Of a DNA stretch of 64,000 nt, positions 29,398-37,789 are shown piece after piece. Source of the stretch: Streptomyces cadmiisoli. GTDB lineage: Bacteria; Actinomycetota; Actinomycetes; Streptomycetales; Streptomycetaceae. Each line of letters opens with the position of its first letter. Position 1 is the first letter of the stretch. Location: the NCBI RefSeq assembly GCF_003261055.1, contig NZ_CP030073.1:1054001-1118000 (forward strand). Reading direction: 5' to 3'. Both the position numbers and the translations under genes were made by a program. The notes beneath the pieces were generated by a model. That model saw only the letters and a list, made by a program, of their open reading frames with translations, was not told where the DNA came from and did not search any database.

Positions 29398-30372
29398 CTA
29401 GGACACCTGAGCCTTGTCGTACAGGGCCTTCGCCACGTCACCGAAATACGGTCCGAACATCCGGTTCGGCAGGAACGTGTAACCGAAACTGTTCACGGAG
29501 ACCTGCAGACCGGTGCCGGTCGCCTCGTCGAAACCGGTGAACCAGGGGCCGCCGCTGGAGCCTCCCGTCATGTTGCAGGCGAGGCTGTGGTCCTGCGAGA
29601 AGAGGAAGTCCCTCGAACTGTTGCCGCTGCAGTAGATGAGCTTCGTGCCGTCGTACGGCGAGGCGGCGGGAAAGCCGAAGGCGTACATCTGCTTGTTGTA
29701 GCCGCCGTTGAACTGGAGGCCCTGCGCGCCGACGACCGACGTGAGCGTCCGTCCGTTCAGCGGGGCGACGACCGCGGCACCGATGTCGTGGTTGATGTCC
29801 TCGCTCGCCTCCCACTGCGGGGTGGTCAGCGTCTTGGTCGCGGTCCACTGGCCGTGGGGCGCGTTCCCGTTGTCGTACGCGGGCACGAAGACCCAGTCGG
29901 TGTGCCAGCTGCCCTGGTACTTCACACAGTGCCCGGCCGTGATGACGGTGCTGGCGTTCTGACTGGTGACGGCGTTGCCGGAGCAGGAGGCGGTACGTCC
30001 CTGGAAGGTGAAGAACACCCGGCCCGAGGTGGACACCACCGCTCCGCCGCCGGTCCACGGGCCGCCCGCCTGCGGGAAGGCGGCCGGGGCGGCGCCGGGT
30101 ACGACGGTTGCCGAACGCCCGTCGGACTCGGGGGTCTTCAGCGACTTGGCTGCCTCACGGGTCAGCAGCAGATCGAGCGGCGCGGCGCCGCGCATCCGCT
30201 CGGCGGTCCAGAACGAGCGGGCCTTGCTCTGTTCGGCGAGCGAGGCGGTTCGGATCGCGGGCGATCGCCCGTCAGCCGGTGCCGCGTGGGCGGCACCGGC
30301 GTTGACAAGGCCGCCGGCGAACAGGGCCCCGACGGCCAACAGGATGCTCGCGGCGGTGCGATGGCGTCTCAC
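29398..30372 (-). CDS. secreted trypsin-like serine protease
   Basis: 324 residues. Signal peptide: RRHR, then a hydrophobic stretch, with likely cleavage after AGAAHA (about residue 30). A pro-region follows, then a chymotrypsin/V8-like domain with catalytic His148 (TAGHC), Asp196 (NHDIG) and Ser273 (GGSSGGPW). Four or more Cys could form disulfides. Secreted, probably made as a zymogen. GTG start 30372 is chosen because AAGGAGG lies 5 nt upstream; the nearby ATG is out of frame. Confidence 0.93.
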   Translation of the reverse strand: MRRHRTAASILLAVGALFAGGLVNAGAAHAAPADGRSPAIRTASLAEQSKARSFWTAERMRGAAPLDLLLTREAAKSLKTPESDGRSATVVPGAAPAAFPQAGGPWTGGGAVVSTSGRVFFTFQGRTASCSGNAVTSQNASTVITAGHCVKYQGSWHTDWVFVPAYDNGNAPHGQWTATKTLTTPQWEASEDINHDIGAAVVAPLNGRTLTSVVGAQGLQFNGGYNKQMYAFGFPAASPYDGTKLIYCSGNSSRDFLFSQDHSLACNMTGGSSGGPWFTGFDEATGTGLQVSVNSFGYTFLPNRMFGPYFGDVAKALYDKAQVS

Positions 30373-30564
30373 GCATGCCTCCTTCTGCCATGCCGGGACC
30401 GCTCGGGTCCGGGCATGGGTGGGGGAACGAAGTGCGGTGCGGACAGACGTGCGTGAGGCAGCGTGCCACGTAGATCTTGCTTTGTCAGGATCGCGTCAAC
30501 TCGGACTTTCGGGGACCCGTTTCGGCCGGAACGGCACGGTGCGCGCCGGCACGGTCCGGCGGAG

Positions 30565-31134
30565 TCAGCCCGTGGCGCGCCGTCCGTCGCAAAGGGCCGC
30601 TCGCTCCGCCTCCTCGGCGAGGGTGCAGTCGGCGACGATCCGGCAGACGTCCACCATCGGCCCGTGCGCGTTCACATGACCGGCGAGCGTGCACAGCATG
30701 GCCTGGAAGCCCGCCCTCGATTCCTCCGGGAGGCCCGCGAGGATGTGCCGTTCGACCAGCTCGACCCGGCCGCGCAGTTCCGTCCAGCGCTCCGCGCCGT
30801 GCGGGGTGGCGATGATGTGCCGGCTCCGGCGGTCGGCGGGATCCGGCCTGCGCTCGACCAGACCGGCGCGCTCCAAGTCGTCCAGCAGGTACGTCATGAC
30901 CGTACGGTCGACTCCGAAGCGCTCGGCGAGGGAGCGCTGGTTGTTCGCCTCACCCTGTACGGCGGCCGTGAGCACGAAGTACCCGCGGGGCCCTCCGGGA
31001 ATGTCGGCGACCGCCGCCTCCGTCGCCTTCGCGTAGGCGCGGAACACCGCACCGATGGCGATCCCGAAGTCGTTCCCCAGATGGAATGCCCCGGCCGCCG
31101 CGGCATCGTCTCCGGAGCTGCGGTGCGAAGTCAC
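30565..31134 (-). CDS. MarR-family regulator
   Basis: About 189 residues. Winged helix: QRSLAERFGVDRTVMTYLLDDLERAGLVERRPDPADRRSRHIIATPHG. GTG 31134 is preferred: TAGGCT lies 7 nt upstream (leaderless message likely), and an exact 8-5-8 operator (31168-31188) lies just upstream of the promoter. A second imperfect copy of that dyad lies between the flavoenzyme operon and the MFS gene at 34616-34636, so this protein probably controls both. Confidence 0.88.
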   Translation of the reverse strand: MTSHRSSGDDAAAAGAFHLGNDFGIAIGAVFRAYAKATEAAVADIPGGPRGYFVLTAAVQGEANNQRSLAERFGVDRTVMTYLLDDLERAGLVERRPDPADRRSRHIIATPHGAERWTELRGRVELVERHILAGLPEESRAGFQAMLCTLAGHVNAHGPMVDVCRIVADCTLAEEAERAALCDGRRATG

Positions 31135-31167
31135 ATGTCGCAGCCTAGACCATCTTCGGCTTGCAAT

Positions 31168-31188
31168 ATGCTCTGCTTGACAGAGCAT
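31168..31188. promoter_or_regulatory. MarR operator (8-5-8 dyad) with outward promoter
   Basis: ATGCTCTG-CTTGA-CAGAGCAT, a perfect 8-bp inverted repeat, extended imperfectly to about 31161-31195. On the + strand it contains TTGACA (31177-31182), with TATCAT about 16 bp on, so a + strand promoter is also possible, though no + strand gene follows within 0.5 kb. Confidence 0.75.
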
Positions 31189-31455
31189 CTTGAACAGATA
31201 TCATCGTATCGACACCACGTGAAAGCGGTACGCCGGATCGTGGAGGGTGAGGCGTACGACCCGGCGGGACGCGATCAGACCGCGCCACGACCTCCGGGAC
31301 GGACACACCGACCCCGGCGGCGACAGCCGCCGTTCACCACATGACGGTGCTGCGAACACCACGACACACCAAGAGACCCGGGCCGCCGCCCGCCGGATGA
31401 CCGGACGGCGACCCGATCGCGCCGCCCCGATGGGACGAGGAGCGGCGCGCACCCC

Positions 31456-31502
31456 GAGGCCGGGTGGGTGCCCCACGAGCGGGGGGCATCCCACCCGGCC
31501 TC
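31456..31502. terminator. long hairpin, probable terminator
   Basis: GAGGCCGGGTGGGTGCCCC (31456-31474) pairs with 31483-31502 along about 19 bp with one bulge. It lies downstream of the LLM flavoenzyme gene on the minus strand. A smaller hairpin GCCGCGCCG-N8-CGGCGCGGC (31584-31609) is nearer the stop codon. Nothing else is seen in 31189-31705. Confidence 0.75.
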
Positions 31503-31705
31503 TGCGCTGTGCGCGGCAGGGCCGTCATCCGGGCCCCGGGCCTGCGCCGTACGCAACGAGGACGGGCCGCCGGGCACGCCGAAGCCGCGCCGCCCGAAGA
31601 CGGCGCGGCGCTGCGGCCGGCGACGACGCACCGGGCGCCGCCGCTCACCACTCCCCAGCCCTGTCGGGGCCGTCGACGGTCGTGCCGCCGGACCGACCCC
31701 TTTTG

Positions 31706-32608
31706 TCAGCGGCCCCGCTCCCGGGCCACCATGTCACGCGCGGCGGGGGCCACCTCGGCACCGAACCGCTCGATCGTCGCCCGGTCGTCGCCACCGATGA
31801 TGAAGGCGCTGAGGCCGTGTTCGAGGGCCAGAGCGGCGATCTGCTCCGCCCACGCCTCGGCGGGTCCGTTGAGCAGACCACCCGATGCGGGCGAGAACTG
31901 GACGTTCATGAAGTTCATCAGACGGCGGACATCGGACGGGGAACGGCCGGCCCCCTCGGCGGCTTCGTCGATGCGGGCGTTCATCTCCGGCAACGACTCC
32001 ACCCCCCGCGGCAGGTACTCCATCGAGGGCAGCCAGCCGTCGCCGACGGAGCCGGTGAGAGCGAGCATCCTGGGCTTGTACGCACCGACCCACACGGCGA
32101 TGTCATGGGCGGGACGCGGTCCCCGCTTGGCACCGTTGACCTGGTAGTACTGGCCGTGGTGGCGCACGCCGCCCCGAGTGTCGGTGTCCCACAGGTCGCG
32201 GATCACGGTGATGGCCTCCCGCAGCGCCTCCACGCCCTGAGCGGCCGTCAGGCTGCGGCCTCCCATGGCGGCGATGCCCTCCCAGAAGGCGCCGGCGCCG
32301 ATGCCCAGTTCGAAGCGTCCGCCGGAGAGGATGTCCAGGGACGCGGCTGCGCGTGCCAGGACGGCCGGCGGGCGCAGCGGCAGGCTCGTCACATTGGCGC
32401 TGATGTGGACGTTCTCGGTCCGGGCGGCCACGTAGGCGAGGAGCGTGGACGTGTCCAGGAACGAGGCCTGGTAGGGGTGGTCCTGAAAGGTGACCAGATC
32501 AAGACCCGAGCGGTCCGAGGTGACCGCCAGCTCGACGGCCTGCTGGGCGCCGCTCGCGCTCGGTGTGATGAACGAGCCGAAGAGCAGGTCGTGTCCGTAG
32601 TCGCTCAT
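31706..32608 (-). CDS. LLM-class flavin-dependent oxidoreductase
   Basis: 300-residue luciferase-like TIM barrel: DLLFGSFITPSA, GLDLVTFQDHPYQASFLDT, TENVHISANVTSLPLRPPAVLARAAASLDILSGGRFELGIGAGAF, and VWVGAYKPRMLALTG. Uses FMNH2 or reduced F420; which one cannot be told. GGAGCC precedes ATG 32608. Starts 11 bp behind the stop of the fused FAD oxidase, so the two flavoenzymes form one operon. Confidence 0.92.
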   Translation of the reverse strand: MSDYGHDLLFGSFITPSASGAQQAVELAVTSDRSGLDLVTFQDHPYQASFLDTSTLLAYVAARTENVHISANVTSLPLRPPAVLARAAASLDILSGGRFELGIGAGAFWEGIAAMGGRSLTAAQGVEALREAITVIRDLWDTDTRGGVRHHGQYYQVNGAKRGPRPAHDIAVWVGAYKPRMLALTGSVGDGWLPSMEYLPRGVESLPEMNARIDEAAEGAGRSPSDVRRLMNFMNVQFSPASGGLLNGPAEAWAEQIAALALEHGLSAFIIGGDDRATIERFGAEVAPAARDMVARERGR

Positions 32609-32619
32609 GAGGTGGCTCC

Positions 32620-34572
32620 TTAGCTCTTGACTGCGCCGGAGGGGGCGGTCCGCGCGTCCGGGTGGGGGTCGATGTTGAAGTTGTCCCGGAAGAGGTTGTT
32701 CGGATCGTAATGGCGCTTGATCTCGCGCAGCCGTTCCAGGACGGCCGGCGGAAATGCGTCGTGGAGACGCTCGGGGCGCGGGTCCGTCTCGAAGCTGAGG
32801 TAGAGGCCGTCGAAGTGGTGCCGCAACGGGTCCCAGACCTGGTTGATGGAGCCGTCGTTGGCTCCCATGGCGGTCACCTGGAAGGCGGACGCCCGGTGGG
32901 GGAAGGCCATCTCCCCGGACGGCACGTCGGCGATGGCCCCGCCCATGGCGCGCAGCTCGAAGAAGTACACCCTTCCGGAGCGCAGCAGGTCGGCGGCGTC
33001 CCGGGCGAACTCGGGGGTGAGCCTGGGAAGGAACGCCGAGCGGGAGACCGGTTGGCCGAAGCCCTGGTGCCCCTCGGGACCGACGTCGGCGGCGGAACCC
33101 ATCACGCCCATGTACGGCGTGACGACGACCTGCTGCTGGGCGAGCAGACCGATCTGCGCGAAGGGGGTCAGCCGCTCCACGATGACCTCGGGATCCGGGT
33201 TGTCCACGACGCCGAAGAGCTGGACGGTCCACTGGCCCTGCCGCGGGCGCCCGGTCACGAGGAAGACCGTGGTGTCACGGGGGGCCTCGGAGGCGATCCG
33301 GCCGTAGTCGGCCAGTGACTTCTCGATGTCCGTGGTCACGAACGTCAGCTCGGCGTGACCGACCTGGCCGATCCGGTCGGCCTCGAACTCGAACGCCGTG
33401 CCGACGCCGAAGTTCGCGCCCGCGCCACGGAACGCCCAGAACAGTTCGGGGTGCTCGTCCGCACTGGCGCGCACCTGGCTGCCGTCGGCGAGCACCAACT
33501 CCACGCCACGCAGGTGGTCGATGGTCAGACCGTGGGCCCGGCCGAGCAGTCCGATGCCGCCCGCGGTGGCGAGCCCGCCGACACCGACACCACCGTAGTC
33601 GCCGGAGCCGATCGCCCAGCCGTGCGGGTGCAGGGCGGCCGACACCTGCTTCCAGGTCGCTCCCGGTCCGATGCGCACCAGGCGCCGGGCCGGGTCGAGC
33701 ACCTCGATGCCGTTCATCCGCCGCAGGTCGACGACGAGTCCGCCCTTGTTGGTCGAGCGGCCGCTGACACCGTGTCCGGCGCTGCGTATACCGAGCGGCA
33801 GGTGTGTGTGCCGCCGCGCGTAGCCGAGTGCGTCCGCGACCTCGTCCGGGGTGCCCGGGCGCAGGACGAGCCCGGGGGAGCCGGCCCGCAGGTAGTTGGA
33901 GGCGACACCGCGATAGCCGGGATCGCCCGGTTCGACCGCGAGGCCCGCCAGTGACTCGGGTACGGACTCGTAGTCGATCCCCGGGCGGCGACGGGCACGG
34001 ACGGCGAGTGAACGCTGCGGGCGGACAACCCGGGGCGCACCGCTCACCAGGTCCGCGAGCCGCCGCACCTCCTGCTCCGAGTCGACCGGGACCACCACGG
34101 GCCGGCCTTGCCCGGCCAGCACGGACAGTTCCTCGGCCGAAGCGCCCCGTGGGGCGTGGACCCAGGCGGCGGCATCGGTGAGGAGCCGGCCGGGCGCCAG
34201 GAGGTCGAAACTCTCACCGGCCTTCGCCACGACCATCGGATACGGCGTGACGGCGTCGTGCGACGACTCCGCCCGGAGGTCCGGCAGCGGCACCCCGATG
34301 CCGATGCTGCTGGTCCTGCCCGCCAGCCAGGTGGCCGCCGTCCACGGATCCAGCCCTGCCGTCGCCGGCTGTTCGGCCGCGGCGCCCTCTCCCGACGGCT
34401 CCCCCGACGCTGCGGCCCCGCCGCCCTCCGGAACGCTCTCCCGCCCGTCGGACGCGGTCAGGACGACCAGAGCCAGACCTCGTTCCTCGGCCAGTCGGGC
34501 CAGTTCGTCCCACGTGCCGGTGCTGACACCGGGCTCCGACAGATCGAGCGCGATCCCCAGCTCCATGCCCAT
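32620..34572 (-). CDS. fusion: truncated LLM-like domain plus BBE-type FAD oxidoreductase
   Basis: 650 residues. The first about 170 look like half of a luciferase-like barrel (ELGIALDLSEPGVSTGTWDELARLAEERGLALVVL, TSSIGIGVPLPDLRAESS, SFDLLAPGRLLTDAAAWV). The rest is an FAD-linked oxidase: FAD_binding_4 with LGIRSAGHGVSG (His for one covalent flavin bond), GVGVGGLATAGGIGLLGRAHG, and the C-terminal BBE motif YDPNNLFRDNFNI. The Cys of doubly attached BBE flavins is not present in GSGDYGGVGVGG. The start is ATG 34572, or 34566. Confidence 0.85.
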   Translation of the reverse strand: MGMELGIALDLSEPGVSTGTWDELARLAEERGLALVVLTASDGRESVPEGGGAAASGEPSGEGAAAEQPATAGLDPWTAATWLAGRTSSIGIGVPLPDLRAESSHDAVTPYPMVVAKAGESFDLLAPGRLLTDAAAWVHAPRGASAEELSVLAGQGRPVVVPVDSEQEVRRLADLVSGAPRVVRPQRSLAVRARRRPGIDYESVPESLAGLAVEPGDPGYRGVASNYLRAGSPGLVLRPGTPDEVADALGYARRHTHLPLGIRSAGHGVSGRSTNKGGLVVDLRRMNGIEVLDPARRLVRIGPGATWKQVSAALHPHGWAIGSGDYGGVGVGGLATAGGIGLLGRAHGLTIDHLRGVELVLADGSQVRASADEHPELFWAFRGAGANFGVGTAFEFEADRIGQVGHAELTFVTTDIEKSLADYGRIASEAPRDTTVFLVTGRPRQGQWTVQLFGVVDNPDPEVIVERLTPFAQIGLLAQQQVVVTPYMGVMGSAADVGPEGHQGFGQPVSRSAFLPRLTPEFARDAADLLRSGRVYFFELRAMGGAIADVPSGEMAFPHRASAFQVTAMGANDGSINQVWDPLRHHFDGLYLSFETDPRPERLHDAFPPAVLERLREIKRHYDPNNLFRDNFNIDPHPDARTAPSGAVKS

Positions 34573-34615
34573 TCCATCCCTACTGTGCGCTTGCGCAGAC
34601 CATACGACTCTCAAA

Positions 34616-34636
34616 ACAGTCTGTTCAGCAGAACAT
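34616..34636. promoter_or_regulatory. probable second MarR operator in divergent region
   Basis: ACAGTCTG-TTCAG-CAGAACAT has the same 8-5-8 build as the operator at 31168 and shares the half-site CAGARCAT. It contains a smaller perfect dyad TGTTC-N4-GAACA. A palindrome TGCGC-TT-GCGCA (34586-34597) lies nearer the flavoenzyme start. No other feature is seen in 34637-35033. Confidence 0.6.
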
Positions 34637-35033
34637 ATTCCACGAGGCGTACGACCGTCGAGCGAGCCACTCCGTCCGACCGGCGCCCTCGGCGGGCATC
34701 ACCGCCTGTTCGACTGCCAGCCAGATAGTCCACTCACCTCAATATTCTGGTTCGGATACTATCTGCGCCTGTCGACCGGTCCAGCAAGCTGGGCTCATCG
34801 GGTCGGTGCACGCCCCTTCGCGCTCCGCCCGCCGACAGGACCCGGAAAGCCCTCAGGCCACCCACTGCTCGGGACGGGACGGACTGCTCGGTACGGGGCG
34901 GACGCCGACCCGCACCGTCGCGGCACGCCTCCCGACTCCAGCCGCCCCGCGGATCCACTACCGGGTCGGCCCGGGAAGGCCGGTTGATCGACACATATCC
35001 GAACCGAGAGATCACCCCCGCGCGGAGACACAT

Positions 35034-36476
35034 ATGAAACGTTCCGATTCCCCGTCGGCCGCAGTGGCCGCACTGGCCGGTGCCGGCCTGCTGGCGGCGC
35101 TGCTGCAGACGCTGGTCATCCCGCTCATCCCGGCCTTTCCGGAACTCCTCGATGCCCCACCCACCAGTACCTCCTGGGTCGTCACGATCACACTCCTGAC
35201 CGGCGCGATCGTGACGCCGGTCAGCGGACGCCTCGGCGACCTCTTCGGCAAACGGCGCGCCCTGATCTCCACACTCGGCGTCGCGACGACCGGCACCGTC
35301 ATCTCCGCACTCACCAGCGCGCTGCCACTGATGGTGATCGGGCGCGGGCTGCAGGGCTTCGCGATGGGAGTGATCCCGCTCGCCCTGGGGATCCTCCGAG
35401 ACCGACTGCCACCCCATCGGACCGGTTCGGCGATCGCGCTCCTCACCGGAACGCTCGGTCTGGGAGGCGCCATGGGCATACCGCTGGCCGGGCTGGTTGC
35501 CGAGCACTTCGACTGGCACGTGCTGTTCTGGGGGGCCGCGGGACTGGGCGTGCTGTGCACTCTCGTGATCGCGGCCGTGGTGCCGGAGACGCCGCGGCGC
35601 AGTCAGGGACGCTTCGACGTCGTCGGCGCCCTGGGGCTCGGCGCAGGCCTGATCGGACTCCTCCTGCCGATCGTCAACGGCGGCAAGTGGGGCTGGGGCA
35701 GCGCTCGCACGCTGGGACTCGCAGCCGCGGCCGTCGTCATCCTGCTGGCCTGGGGCCGACATCAGTTGCGAAGCTCGTCACCTTTGGTCGACCTGCGGCT
35801 GTCGGCCCGGCGGCCGGTACTGATGACGAACCTCGCGACCGTCGCGTCCGGCTTCTCCATCTACACCATGCTGTTCGTGTTTCCGCAGATCCTCCAGGCG
35901 CCGCCCGGCACCGGGTACGGACTCGGTCAGAGCCTGGTCCGCACCGGTTTGGCCGTGGCTCCGAACGGTGTGGCAGCGCTGCTCGTCTCACCGCTGGCGG
36001 CCCGGATGATCGGCCGGTACGGGGCTCGGGCGGCCATCATGCTGGGAGCTTCCCTCATCGCCACCGGCTATGTCTTCATCGCCGTGCAGATGACCGGCGT
36101 CGCCCAGTTCGTGCTCGCCTCGTGCATCATCGGGGCGGGCGCCGGCATCTCGGTCGCGGCCATATCGAAGCTGATCACCGATGTGGTGCCGGTGACCGAC
36201 ACGGCCTCGGCGAACGGGGTCAACAACCTGATGCGCTCGTTCGGAACCTCCGTCGCCAGCGCGGTTCTGGCAGCGATCCTGGCCCAGGCCACGGTCACCG
36301 CCGGAGGTGTGACAGTGCCGTCGGAGGGCGCATTTCGGACCACCCTCATCGTCGGTGCCTCCGCCGCACTCCTCGTCGTGGCCCTCTCCGCGCTCGTCCC
36401 GACCCGCACACCGCCTCCGGGCGGTTCGACACAGCGGACCACGAGGCCCCTGGCCGACCGGACCGGACTGCGTTAG
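35034..36476 (+). CDS. MFS drug/metabolite exporter (DHA2, EmrB/QacA type)
   Basis: 480 residues with about 14 hydrophobic spans. Motifs: TSTSWVVTITLLTGAIVTPVSGRLGDLFGKRRALI (motif A) and GRGLQGFAMGVIPLALGILRDRLPP. Proton-driven efflux of a small molecule by family rule. Divergent from the two-gene flavoenzyme operon with a shared operator, so the set looks like an oxidise-and-export response to one compound. Confidence 0.93.
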   Translation: MKRSDSPSAAVAALAGAGLLAALLQTLVIPLIPAFPELLDAPPTSTSWVVTITLLTGAIVTPVSGRLGDLFGKRRALISTLGVATTGTVISALTSALPLMVIGRGLQGFAMGVIPLALGILRDRLPPHRTGSAIALLTGTLGLGGAMGIPLAGLVAEHFDWHVLFWGAAGLGVLCTLVIAAVVPETPRRSQGRFDVVGALGLGAGLIGLLLPIVNGGKWGWGSARTLGLAAAAVVILLAWGRHQLRSSSPLVDLRLSARRPVLMTNLATVASGFSIYTMLFVFPQILQAPPGTGYGLGQSLVRTGLAVAPNGVAALLVSPLAARMIGRYGARAAIMLGASLIATGYVFIAVQMTGVAQFVLASCIIGAGAGISVAAISKLITDVVPVTDTASANGVNNLMRSFGTSVASAVLAAILAQATVTAGGVTVPSEGAFRTTLIVGASAALLVVALSALVPTRTPPPGGSTQRTTRPLADRTGLR

Positions 36477-36666
36477 GCGAGGGCGACCCACGTCTCGGCC
36501 GACGGCCCCCGCAAGCCGTCACGCCCCGGTGCGGCGACACCGGGCGATGAAGCCGAGGGGAGAACGCGGTCCCCGCGCCGGACACGGCCGCGGGGGCCGC
36601 GACGCCGTGAGACGCCATCGGGCGGATCAGCTTCGGCCCAACACCCCCGCTCGGCAGAAGATGCCC

Positions 36667-36743
36667 TGTTCAGGATTGAACAACTGAGGTAACCGTCACA
36701 CGGCACTAATGATTGAGGTACTTCAATCATCTGTTAGGTTCAA
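36667..36743 (+). promoter_or_regulatory. promoter region of small secreted protein with two dyads
   Basis: TGTTCA-GGAT-TGAACA (36667-36682) is a perfect dyad. ATGATTGA-N6-TCAATCAT (36709-36730) is a second one, and it contains a -35-like TTGAGG with TAGGTT about 16 bp on. The leader to ATG 36892 is about 140 nt. Nothing else is seen in 36477-36666. Confidence 0.6.
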
Positions 36744-36891
36744 GGCACGACGGCAAGGAGCCGCAGCGGTGAACCACCACCGCAGGGCGACTCCCCGGAC
36801 GGCCGGGCGAACACCACGCCCGACGAACGGACTTCACCCCCCCAGAGCCGTCGTTCCCCGCCCATCGGCGGGCGCAGAAGGAGACAGAGAC

Positions 36892-37338
36892 ATGAACAAG
36901 CTGATTCGACTCATCGCCACCGCCACCACCTCGGCAGCAGTGGCCGGGGCCGCCCTCGTCGGAACGGCCGGCGCCGCGTCCGCGGCCCCGCTGCCCACCT
37001 CCTCGGAGCAGCGGACCACCACCGTCGCCACCACCGACCGCGACAGCGAGCGCCACGACCGCGACAGCGAGCGCTACGACCGCGACGTGAAGCGTCACGA
37101 CCGGGACGACCGGAACGACCGGTGGCGCTGGAACGACCGATGGGACCGCGGACACGCCGGCTACTGGTACTGGAGCGACCGCGACCGCCACCACTACCGC
37201 TACGACGGCCACCGCTACTTCCGCTGGATCGAGGGCAAGTGGATCGTCATCGTCCTCAAGGACCACCGGCACGACGTCCACACCTGGAACCTCGACCGAA
37301 TCGCCGACGGCCAGAAGCACAACAGCCACAAGAGCTGA
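36892..37338 (+). CDS. small secreted Asp/Arg/His-rich protein
   Basis: 148 residues. Clear signal peptide (KLIRLIATATTSAAVAGAALVGTAGAASAAP, cleavage near residue 32). The mature part begins with imperfect RDSERHD/RDSERYD repeats, then aromatic/His-rich YWYWSDRDRHHYRYDGHRYFRW. The end YRYDGHRYFRWIEGKW plus TWNLDRI matches a second secreted protein at 39245-39652. No known family recognised. Metal or surface binding is a guess from composition. AAGGAGACAGAGAC precedes the ATG. Confidence 0.8.
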   Translation: MNKLIRLIATATTSAAVAGAALVGTAGAASAAPLPTSSEQRTTTVATTDRDSERHDRDSERYDRDVKRHDRDDRNDRWRWNDRWDRGHAGYWYWSDRDRHHYRYDGHRYFRWIEGKWIVIVLKDHRHDVHTWNLDRIADGQKHNSHKS

Positions 37339-37409
37339 ACGGCATCCGGGCCGCTTCGCCCAGGAACCGCGCCGGCACCGACGCCGACGAGCACAATCCG
37401 GAGTCCATC

Positions 37410-37592
37410 ATGCTCAAGACCACCGTATTCACCGCCATCCACCGCGTGACGTCCACCGCGGGATCCCCCGACGCCGGACGCCACCGCGGCCGACGCGCCG
37501 AGGAGGGCCTGACCGCCCTCCACCTCCCCGGACACGGCAGACACCGCCGCACACCGGTCACGGAACCGTCCGTGAGCACCGCGAAGATCTGA
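37410..37592 (+). CDS. hypothetical 60-aa basic protein
   Basis: ATG 37410 has CCGGAG 7 nt upstream and follows the secreted-protein gene by 71 bp, just before the long terminator hairpin. Sequence MLKTTVFTAIHRVTST, then Arg/His-rich. No signal peptide and no domain recognised. Plausible second gene of a short operon, but could be chance. Confidence 0.4.
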   Translation: MLKTTVFTAIHRVTSTAGSPDAGRHRGRRAEEGLTALHLPGHGRHRRTPVTEPSVSTAKI

Positions 37593-37610
37593 CCGCACGA
37601 CGGCAGAAAC

Positions 37611-37671
37611 ACAGTGCAGAGCGCTGAGTGCCGGGCCCCACAAAGGCCCGGCACTCAGCGCTCTGCACTGT
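37611..37671. terminator. perfect 27-bp hairpin
   Basis: 37611-37637 and 37645-37671 are exact inverted copies around the 7-base loop CCACAAA. It closes the secreted-protein transcript before the TetR gene. Far longer than a normal Streptomyces terminator stem. Confidence 0.9.
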
Positions 37672-37756
37672 CCGTTCCACCGCACACCCAGCCGACATGA
37701 ACAGTCGGCGGACGACCGTCGCGGCGGTGCCGCATGGGCAGCCGGATCCAGATCTG

Positions 37757-37789
37757 GAGGGGAGCCTCATGTTAAGCTGCACTGCATGA
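37757..37789 (+). promoter_or_regulatory. leader of the TetR gene: GAGG-N4-CCTC dyad and 6-codon ORF with TTA
   Basis: GAGGGGAGCCTC (37757-37768) is followed at once by ATG-TTA-AGC-TGC-ACT-GCA-TGA (37769-37789), whose stop overlaps the TetR start (ATGA at 37786). The dyad also supplies a Shine-Dalgarno sequence. This is either a bldA-dependent leader peptide or simply operator sequence; both readings are open. Confidence 0.5.

Noticed and set aside
34622..34635. LexA (SOS) box from TGTTC-N4-GAACA
   Set aside because: The Gram-positive LexA box is GAAC-N4-GTTC; here the halves face the other way, and the site fits the MarR dyad better.
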